A stretch of DNA of 64,000 nt from Gymnopus androsaceus JB14. Lineage: Eukaryota > Basidiomycota > Agaricomycetes > Agaricales > Omphalotaceae. The notes under the pieces are model-generated. The model was not told where the DNA came from. It worked only from the letters and a program-made list of their open reading frames with translations, and made no database searches. The stretch covers positions 58,288 through 122,287 of the forward strand of contig ML769592.1 in NCBI GenBank assembly GCA_009733575.1, read 5' to 3'. Of the stretch, positions 56,129-64,000 are shown in pieces. The translations under genes were made by a program, and so were the position numbers. Within the stretch, counting starts at the first letter, position 1. The number at the start of each line of letters is the position of its first letter.

Positions 56129-57958
56129 TCACACAACCTACAGTGGTTTAGTGACTTGTACTGCAAATTCAGAGTGAACTCACCACTATTCGCCTTTCAA
56201 TTTCCGGTTTGATCAGTGGCAGCTCCCTCCCACCGTCGGCAAATACCGCCTTCCTGGACCTTGCAATATGCTCAAAGGTCAATTCCTCGGGCGGCTCCTC
56301 CAAGATCTCTAACATGATTCCCGTATCCGTCATCGCACCCTCAACACTAATCAGTGTTTCTGCGTCGGATCCGGAAAAGCAAGTATACCCGTCAAATCCA
56401 TCTGCGATAAAGCTGCTCATTGCCACATTGAAAAAATAATCCAACGAGCTTGAAGGAAATATATTCTTCTCGCCAACAGTGACACGTAGGATACGCGATC
56501 CTTCCGGTCGACCAAAATCCACCTCGATTGACATTCCCGATAGTTGAAGAAAACGACCATCCGTCCGAGAATCCGAGACTGAATTTTCTAATGCGCGGAG
56601 CAATGCTTGCGCAGAGACCCGTTTAACGACGAGAACATTACCAAAAGGGAGAATTTCTAGAGGTCGAATCAGTGTGCAAAGCACGGTGCGTACAGGAAAA
56701 CATGCCAACAACGTCCCGCATGCTCAACACGCCCTCGGGAATAATTCTATCACAACGAATTGAACCGGAATTGACAAATGCGATATCAGTGTTGTAGTAT
56801 GCCCGAACGACATCGGCGAGTAGGTTGCCCAAGTTGGTTTCGCTTGTGCGGATGACTGAGCCACGACCGTCTAGGGGACACCCAGCGTAAAAGAGTGGTT
56901 TGCTAGAGATGGAAGTGATGTGTTGGTGCAGCGATGAAATCAGGTTGGGGATATCAGGATCCTCTGGATGTTGAGGAACGAGGGAAAGATCTCGTTCGTG
57001 ATGTACTGCTATGTGGATGAGCATGGAATTGATACAAAGTATACAACGCGTACCTTGGATTATACCCAGTTCTACTTTGCCTTCCACACGATGTACAGGC
57101 ACTCTTACGACGCTATACGACCTGAAATCGGTACCCGACTTGACAATCCTTATGCGCCCTATAGCGTCGTCATTGATAACGGCGAGCTTATCTCCTTGAA
57201 CGACAATATCGTGGTCATGCCCGCCAAGAATGAGGTCCACTAAAGGACATCCTTCGGACACTAGAAGGTCTTCTTCCAGTCGCATATGGGTCACAGCGAC
57301 AACGAGATCAACATTTTCTTGTTCTTTGAGGATTCTTGAAATTCTAACTGCTGCCTCAACGGGATCGCCGATGATAGTTCCTAGCGGGAGATGCTGGCAA
57401 TTGGATGGCCAATCACTGTGAATATGGATTGAGATTTAGATGGTTATACACATGAGTATACTCACGTTCCAGCCAAACCAAAGAAACCAATTCGATATCC
57501 CAAGTGTTCTCGAATCACGTACTCTTTTGCTGCAGCTAAAAGCTTGCCCGAAGGATGGAACGCATTCGAAAGAAGAAATGGAAAGTTGCAGAGCGCTGAT
57601 AGTTCGTTCAGACGGTCTTCACCAAAATCAAAATCATGATTGCCATAGCAAGCAATATCGATATCCAAATGGTTGAGAATGGGAATAATGTGTTCGCCTG
57701 CCCAGAGTTAGCGGCCGAGTTGAGGAACTAAGAAATCAGCTCACCTTTCAACATACTGCTCTCCAATGAAGGACCCAAAGCATCTCCGCTGCACACCGTT
57801 ATTGCATTTCCTTTCTGTCTGAAGTCATAGGCAAATCTAGAGAGAAGAGTTGGTTGGTTGACGTGATACTGTTAAGAAGCGCGTCAAGGGAGTCCTTTGC
57901 TAGTTATGATAGCAAGTACCACGTCGTTGAAGTGATAGAAAACGATCTGGTCAGCCAT
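56129..57958 (-). CDS. 5'-nucleotidase / calcineurin-like metallophosphoesterase
   Basis: Hydrolyses nucleoside monophosphates or related phosphoesters through a two-metal centre. Exon 1 MADQIVFYHFNDV joins YHVNQPTLLSRFAYDFRQKG after an intron (metal motif D...H), then TVCSGDALGPS (GD), ACYGNHDFDFGEDRLNEL (GNHD), FFGLAGT, VAVTHMRLEEDLLV and ILGGHDHD (GHDH): all dimetal ligands are present. The C-terminal substrate domain contains LFYAGCPLDGRGSVIRTSET, LGNLLADVVRAYYN, SGSIRCDRIIPEGVLSMRD, EILPFGNVLVVKRV, YTCFSGSDAETL, SVEGAMTDTGIMLEILEEPP and KAVFADGGRELPLIKPEIER, ending RIVVV. One intron uses a GC donor (GCATGT, about 56705-56770). No signal peptide or GPI signal, so probably intracellular. 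Intact relative of the two remnants in the first 6 kb. Confidence 0.88.
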
Positions 57959-58035
57959 TGTCACTGTGGTGAGGCAAGAAATAGGCGCCATATTCTGTGA
58001 CGTGACTCACAACCCCTATCTTAGCCTATCTTACG

Positions 58036-60112
58036 ATGGTTCTACCAATCCTACTTTTCCGAAAAAACTCTGATAGCTACAACTTTCTGTATCGTCTTGA
58101 CTTCCCCTCGCAACCTAATTCGACCGTGAAGAATATTCATCAATGGCTTCTCAAGGAACTGGGCCTGGAGCATAAAAATACTATTAACCGTATCCCTCTC
58201 TATCGTGTATGCTCTTTCCCTTGATCTCATTTTGTTTCTGACTTGTCTCTAGCTCTCAAAAAACATTTCAGGCGTCTCGGATTGGAGCAAAACCACAAAA
58301 CAGGAGCTGGACGCATTTGTGAAAGAATTCGTCTCCAGATCGGCTATTGAAAAGGCCATTGGGCTGAGTTTTTCCGCGCAAAAGACGGCTAATCTTCCAG
58401 TTCCCCTCATCGCAGTTATCCGAGATGGTGAGTTTTCTACAGACTCACGCGTACACAAGACTGATCCATTCGCAGGAGCTGTTGTAAGTGATGTCGCTGG
58501 TGTCAATGACGGTGAGCATTCGAACGGCTTTCACAGTACAAATGAAATAAAAGGCTGACGATACATCTTATGAACTTCTAGATCGCACCCGGCGTCGTAA
58601 GGCAGCGCTGAACCAAGTCAAGGATCAGTCATCTCCCTCAACCGGCGCACTCATATCCAACGTGCAGACCCGGCAAGTCGTGGACAATCCGGGTGCCATC
58701 TACAACGGTCGACCGGTAGAGCTACTTGCAGAGTCGGTTACTATATACCATCCCCAGTTTCGAGAATTCATCCAAGATATGAATCGACCAATAGATGAAT
58801 TGGCGTTCACCGACGTTGAACTGAAAACCGCTAAAGTCTTTTCCGAAGTGGCAAGCGCGTATTACCGGCGAGAGGATGCTCGAATGAACTCCCTATATTG
58901 CATTGTCCACCAGTCGCTGACAGAGTTATTCAACCGTGCTCGAATTCACGGTGATGACCAGAGATATGCAGAGCCCGACGTCCTCAAGAAGGTCGAATGC
59001 GTTAACCTTCCTGGCAAACCCGCTGCGGTTCCCGGACTATCCGAGGGCAAGAACAAGGTCGGTACTGAGAGCTGTCAACTACCGAGGCTGAAAATGACTA
59101 CCGTTTCGTTGTCTCCAATCCCGAGGTGAGCACCCGGCTTTGGTCACTGTGAGCAGCACTAATTGCAATTATATCCTAGTATGAAGAGATTCGCAAAGCC
59201 TCTTGTTGTCCAGCGTTCCTCCTGGGAATGCCTGGGCCACAAATTACTGTTAGTGCTGCGATATTTACCGACAGATTTATCGTGCAAAGACTCACACAAT
59301 CGCCAATCTCGCTCTGCCCCACCCTTGATCCTACGCAAAAGAGAGCCCCAATGGATGAAGCGACGCTCCAGATTGCACGCCTGCTGCAGTCCCTGTCAAA
59401 AGCCATGGACAAGCTCACTTCCTTCTACAGGGACCTTACCCCAATTCAAAGCCCCACCTCATTCCTCTCTCCTCCTGCCTTTACACACTACCGCAATAAA
59501 GTCTGTCAACAAGATTGCTTGCTGAAGTACGAGGAACGGTTGGTTCCTCAGTTTCCCGCGAAAGCGTTGTTCAGGGCACTAGCCATCCCCGAAGATAGAT
59601 CGACCGAAGTCAAAGTCGTAGTCAAATTTTGTCATACTTATGGCGCAGACGGTCACCAGCTTCTTGCTTCTGCTCTCTTGGCACCACAGCTTCGTTTTTG
59701 TGAGAGGGTGGACCACATAGGGCTCTTTGTCGTTGTCATGGACTATATTGAGACTGATGATGAAGAGGAGACGGAGACGGAAACGTGGAAGGAGGGCGTG
59801 AGGAGAGGCGTGGAGTTGCTTCACAAAAACAATCTGGTCTTTGGTGACCTTCGCTTGCCGAACCTCCTCCGGTCGAAGGGTCAGGTTTATTTCATAGACT
59901 TTGACTGGTGTGGGCGTGAAAATGAGGTCCGCTACCCCTCCGACATTATTTTAGGTATTCACTGGCACCCGGACGTGCAGCCCATGCGTCTCATAACCAA
60001 GGCCCATGACCTTCACAATCTCAATTATCTCGTCGGCTCTTCGAACAAGCGTAGTGCCCCGGACAATGGTGAAGACGATGGTGGCAAGCCCAAGCAGCCG
60101 CGATGGAGTTAG
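58036..60112 (+). CDS. Crinkler-like protein: N-terminal header, nuclease-like middle, kinase-like C terminus
   Basis: N-terminal module MVLPILLFRKNSDSYNFLYR... (about 60 residues). Three introns follow (58205-58251, a pair around 58430-58580), then a helical region with YHPQFREFIQDMNRPIDELA and TAKVFSEVASAYYRREDARM. SEGKNKVGTES sits where related proteins have a PD-(D/E)xK-type E-x-K strand. After DYRFVVSNPE and an intron come YEEIRKASCCPAFLLGMPGP and FTDRFIVQRLT. The C-terminal domain is kinase-like: VKVVVKFCHTYGADGHQLLA (Lys of VVVKF), FVVVMDYIE, ELLHKNNLVFGDLRLPNLL (catalytic-loop Asp, HGDLxPxN-like), VYFIDFDWCG (DFD for DFG) and DIILGIHWHP. Basic tail NKRSAPDNGEDDGGKPKQPR could be nuclear-targeting. 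One base is out of frame near 59070. Nuclease-kinase architecture resembles Crinkler-type proteins; that assignment is an inference. Confidence 0.68.
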
Positions 60113-61319
60113 GGCGTGATACAAACATGGTGAAGATCACCGTCGTCTCTCCTTCTGCTTCCCCTTCCGATCCTCCGTGGAAGCTCCTCTTTCTCACGCC
60201 TGTGGATTCGTGGTGTTTGGGACCTTGTCAGAGTACGCGGATTCGTTATGGGATCAATGTATGTGGATAGGCCACTCAAATCTAACGTCGTGACCGAGAT
60301 AAGTATGAGATATGAGCTGAATCAGACTTCCAGCCGCGTTGAACGCGTCCTTTAGCTTTTAATCCGTCTGCGACCTCGGCCGCATTACCACTCATCTGAC
60401 CACAAAGTGATGCTGAAAGACGAATCTCCAGAGTCACAGATCATCTAGATAAAGAAGGTCGACAGTACGCGCGCAGCATTCATAATTGCATAGCTGAAGC
60501 TTCTACCCGAGAAGAGGATTCACAAGAGGACGAGTGGAATGCAGCTGTATCTGGATATCGGCGCACGGACAAATGCTGGTCTAATACCTGAGTCAAGAAG
60601 ATTAGCGCACATTTTCCTTTCCAGATCGGACGCCAATCAACTCGAAAGGGAAAAGGCAAAGCGCTCGTTCGGAGCGTCAAAAATCTTCTAACATTGGGTA
60701 ATGGAAGCTTCCTTGCAACATATGCAACGAACGATACTATTCGAAACTATTATCCAAAAGTAATCTGCATATTTGATACTCCAACTACGCATGAAAGAGC
60801 TTGGGACCAGCCAGATCTAGGTTTCGATTTGTCGGCTGTCCTACCAACATATACCGGATATTGATCCCACACTTGATTCTGGTACAAAGTAGAAGCGCCA
60901 GCCGTCTCAATTTAGTTCCAGACTCCGTATATGAAACATATATCGACAGTCAAGATTCTTGAGGGTAGGATATTTGGTTTGTATTTTGCCCTGAAGTCTG
61001 ATAACATGGAGGGATAGGTAGGAGAATGAGACGCAGAGTCTCTGCCTCCTCCATCAGTCATCCCCTCCAGTCCATCTCCAGTCGAACGCTGACTCCTAGA
61101 AAAGCCTCAAGCACTTCAGGCCGAAAAATCATTCTACAGGGTCCAGAAGGAAGCTATCTTAACGGTGCAGCACTAGCATATAGAATTTAATTCAGTGAGC
61201 TGGTAAAAATTCAAAAAAATTACAAATTCAAACAAACGTGACAGTACAGAGAAAAAATACAGCTATTGAGAAATTGTAGGTGGTGATGAACGAGAAAAGG
61301 AACTGGACTGGAGAGTAAG
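60113..61319. other. Gene-free interval with one unexplained plus-strand open frame
   Basis: 3' flanks of two convergent genes. A plus-strand frame from about 60590 to 60863 (FPFQIGRQSTRKGKGKALVR..., ending LPTYTGY) is open for about 90 codons without an ATG and has a protein-like look, but I recognise no family. It may be a remnant exon. Confidence 0.4.
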
Positions 61320-63065
61320 TCACAACACCAGGATATGAAGTTTCCGAGTCAATGCCCGAAGTTTATCTATGCATGGATGAGTGAACATTCTCCTTGCGTC
61401 AATCTCCTGCAGCTTTATGGATATTTCGAGTGGCTGAATAGCAAAATTGCTTCCCGAAGGGGGTGCATGAGATAAACGGAACGTTACGAACGCAATCAAC
61501 TCTGCCACCACATCGATATCCTTCAAATCCAATTCAGGACTCATGTGGATCTCTAGTTGTCGAAGATTGGGGAAAGGATCGAATCTACTGGCTGCAATTC
61601 CTCGGTTAAAAAATCCGTAGGAAAAGAAAGAATGCAGGTCTCGAACACATAGTGCGTGATTACCGAACAAAACTGAGGCATTACCTGAGTCTCCAATCCC
61701 TCTGACAACTAGCACCTCGACAGCTTTGGTGCGATTAAGAATGCTGAAAATGCCCGTCCAGCCAGTGATGTCCAGACTCCTGAGATTGAATTTGGACCGA
61801 TTTTCTAGTTGGCCAAAGGAAGCCGCAAGCGACCTCCGGGTAGTTGCGTAAAATTTGACTAGAGAGGGACAGGTGATTGAGTCGAGAATTGCCCGTATTG
61901 AAAGGGCAGTCTCGGTCGACTGCTCTATGAAAATCTCTTTGAGGCCAGTATTGACAGGTTCGGCTAAACCTAAAACCTCTAGGACCTCTCTGAGATCTTG
62001 AATAGATAGTCTTTGAAGACGTGGAAGTAGTTGAACCATTCTCAAAACCTCTGTGTGCGAGATTTTGGAGATCGAGCACTGAGTTATCTGATTGCAAAGT
62101 GATGTGGAGGGTGGAACTATTAAAATTTCTGGTAATAGTCCCAGCGGGTTTGAATACTCTGGGTCTCCCAGTGTTGACCAGGACGTCAAATTGGATGCTG
62201 GTAGATAAATTTCTGTGCCACTACAAGCGTTCTCCTGGACCCGCAAGTGTATAAATGAGGGAAATGAATGTTCCGACAAGGACCTAGTCTCTATACGACC
62301 CTGATTATTCCCTTTTCCCAGAAACAGCGACTCCCAGCGATGAGAGTGAGAAGCTACAAGCGCCGAGATGCCGTCCGTGTAGTTCGATATCCCAGAGGCG
62401 AAATCCAGACCTACATTGACGTAGACCGAGAGCGGGAATGTGCCAGATCGACTAAGATAGGATGACAAAAGAGACAGACCGAAATTCTGTGAGGGAATCG
62501 GGATCCTAGCGAATGCTTGGTTTCGCATTCTCTTTGTAGGAATGATGTTATCCCCCTCTATCTTCACCCGAGTCCACAGCATCGGTGTATCTCGGCTAAT
62601 TGCCCTCCAACGACGAGATACTCTCCCATAAACCCACGGAGGTGAACTGAGGTCCAAAGAATGAGGAGCAAAAGACAAATGCTCCATCGCATCGATGTCA
62701 AGTCCTGCACCGAAGTAAAATACTTTTTGTAGCAGTTCCGTTGGTATACCTCTCATAGGGTGTAGAATATGCTTTCCCTCTGTGACTGCAACCTCAAGCT
62801 TTTCTTTACTCGCTTCCAGAGTGAGAAGGAGAGCTTTCACCATAGCAATGCGAGTGTTGATATTTGTGAGCTTCGATTGGCCATCGTTGACACAGGACCG
62901 AAGATTACGCTGCTCGACCTCCTCAAGAGTATCGTTCGTGCCGAGGAGTTGGTCAATGCGGGACCGATCAAGGGAAATGGGAGGAGGTGTATTCCGCACA
63001 AAGTATCCACATTGAGGACATGTGTTCGGAGTGGCAACGGTGGCCATGATCTTGAAAAGTGGCAT
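61320..63065 (-). CDS. F-box protein with N-terminal coiled coil and LRR-like body
   Basis: Single exon, 581 codons. The N terminus has a short Cys pair (CPQCGYF), then a helix rich in Leu/Glu/Lys (residues about 45-105, DTLEEVEQRNLRSCVNDGQS, IAMVKALLLTLEASKEKLEV). The F-box proper follows at about 108-165: HPMRGIPTELLQKVFYFGAG, and WVYGRVSRRWRAISRDTPML with the conserved Trp pair. The rest is irregular leucine-rich segments (LSRSGTFPLSVYVNV, HSHRWESLFLG, FPSFIHLRVQE, LPRLQRLSIQDL, LRSLDITGW, FPNLRQLEIHMSP). This layout is very common in Agaricomycetes and suggests an SCF ubiquitin-ligase adaptor. Frame fully intact. A second Met at residue 7 could also serve as start. Substrate unknown. Confidence 0.85.
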   Translation of the reverse strand: MPLFKIMATVATPNTCPQCGYFVRNTPPPISLDRSRIDQLLGTNDTLEEVEQRNLRSCVNDGQSKLTNINTRIAMVKALLLTLEASKEKLEVAVTEGKHILHPMRGIPTELLQKVFYFGAGLDIDAMEHLSFAPHSLDLSSPPWVYGRVSRRWRAISRDTPMLWTRVKIEGDNIIPTKRMRNQAFARIPIPSQNFGLSLLSSYLSRSGTFPLSVYVNVGLDFASGISNYTDGISALVASHSHRWESLFLGKGNNQGRIETRSLSEHSFPSFIHLRVQENACSGTEIYLPASNLTSWSTLGDPEYSNPLGLLPEILIVPPSTSLCNQITQCSISKISHTEVLRMVQLLPRLQRLSIQDLREVLEVLGLAEPVNTGLKEIFIEQSTETALSIRAILDSITCPSLVKFYATTRRSLAASFGQLENRSKFNLRSLDITGWTGIFSILNRTKAVEVLVVRGIGDSGNASVLFGNHALCVRDLHSFFSYGFFNRGIAASRFDPFPNLRQLEIHMSPELDLKDIDVVAELIAFVTFRLSHAPPSGSNFAIQPLEISIKLQEIDARRMFTHPCIDKLRALTRKLHILVL

Positions 63066-64000
63066 TGGAACTAAGTATTAGAACATTGACTACCACGGAG
63101 AGGAATGTAGCCTACAGTGACGGTTATTGAGCGAGAGATGGAGGCTGCGGTTCAACTTGTGAAGCACATGAGATATTAGATATGTAAATATAGTAATCGA
63201 TCATAAAGACCCAACTGAAATATCATGTGATATGGATAAACCATATAAGGCATATCCCTGGTCACATGATGCTTCAGCACAATTCATCATCAGGAAGGTT
63301 GGCCACATGGTACAAGGGCATACATTTTTGTGTTTTTGGTGAATTTTGGTTGTTTCATTTTATTTTGGGTACACAATGTAGCATAGGCATCTCAATTGTA
63401 TTATAGCTTTATAGTAGATACAATGTAGATATTATATTAAAAAAACCTAAGGGTGAAACCTGCTCCAAGCCACTGAAAAATCAAATTTTTGCCTGGGGGT
63501 TTGCTTCTGTACTTGTAAACATCATATTGACAATGGCACTCACAGTCAGACAACTTGATTATCCCCACCATAAAAATTACAGTATTATACGGTATACTGT
63601 AGCACACAACCCGTAACTGTATAAGGAACCAAAAGAGCTGATACAGTATGGTAACGGGTATTTATATGGGTATGGTACAGGTAATATGGCCATATATTAG
63701 AGTTACGTTCCTAAATAGGAAGTAGCAGCAGTAAGTCCACACAGGACTTAGTAGTAACGATCACACAGATCGATGGGGGACGACGGTGTTATTACAGGGT
63801 ATGGTACCTAAGCTTATATACAGTCCTAAGTACAAACGATATATTGGGCAAGTGGCTACTGCGTGAATATGTGTGGCTACTGTCCATACGGTAAAGTGGG
63901 TACTGCTAGAGAGCAAGTGGATACGGCGAGAGACTAGGTGGAGTCTGCGAGACGATAACAGTGGAGTGCATGGGATGGTGATACAAACAAGTGGAGACTA
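63066..64000. other. Gene-free right end with degenerate repeats
   Basis: 5' flank of the F-box gene, then AT-rich DNA. From about 63850 to the end there is a loose tandem pattern of ~20-bp units around GTGG-TAC-G words, as often seen in retroelement leader or LTR sequence. No TG...CA pair or target duplication can be shown inside the window. Confidence 0.4.

Overview
The window is nuclear DNA of a basidiomycete fungus, most likely an Agaricomycete. Nearly every gene is split by 46-72 nt GT-AG (sometimes GC-AG) introns. The gene content fits that group: haem-thiolate peroxygenase remnants, Old Yellow Enzymes, many F-box/LRR-like proteins, a TPR-CHAT protein, a multi-span membrane protein, a GPI-anchored GH79-like enzyme and a kinase protein with a Crinkler-like layout. 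There are no bacterial operons, CRISPR arrays or convincing tRNA/rRNA genes.

Layout. 1-7.5 kb: a ~4 kb unit present twice in tandem. Each unit holds an OYE gene (-), a decayed 5'-nucleotidase fragment (+) carrying a small palindromic MITE, and a broken peroxygenase gene (-). The second OYE is complete (six exons, one of only 20 nt); the first is cut by the window edge. 8-20 kb: conserved glycine-rich protein, mitochondrial Met-tRNA formyltransferase (FMT1), three F-box-like paralogues, an epoxide hydrolase, and a pair of nearly identical class-3 lipases. 20.8-22.3 kb: a type-I membrane protein gene. 22.6-34.5 kb: repeat-rich, with a solo LTR flanked by a 5-bp target duplication, two copies of a 2.5 kb segment, and two truncated Ty1/copia elements, each inserted in exon 1 of a duplicated 5' end of the CHAT gene. 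34.4-42 kb: the TPR-CHAT gene itself (two lesions), an F-box fragment and the splicing factor CLF1. 42-50 kb: a MITE graveyard (two hAT-type elements with clean 8-bp target duplications, TA-flanked Tc1/mariner-type elements, and a 1.1 kb composite inverted repeat) that has shredded a DUF1680/GH127-type glycosidase gene. 50-64 kb: multi-span membrane protein, GH79-like enzyme, intact 5'-nucleotidase (relative of the fragments at 1.5 and 5.5 kb), nuclease-kinase protein and a 581-residue F-box protein.

The genes do not form one pathway. The common theme is local duplication followed by decay and insertion of small transposons. One caution runs through everything: single-base frame breaks occur even in CLF1, which is normally single-copy and essential, so some apparent pseudogenes may reflect base-call indels. 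Exon models were made by eye from splice consensus and frame continuity; similarity claims rest on recognition of family motifs, not on database searches.
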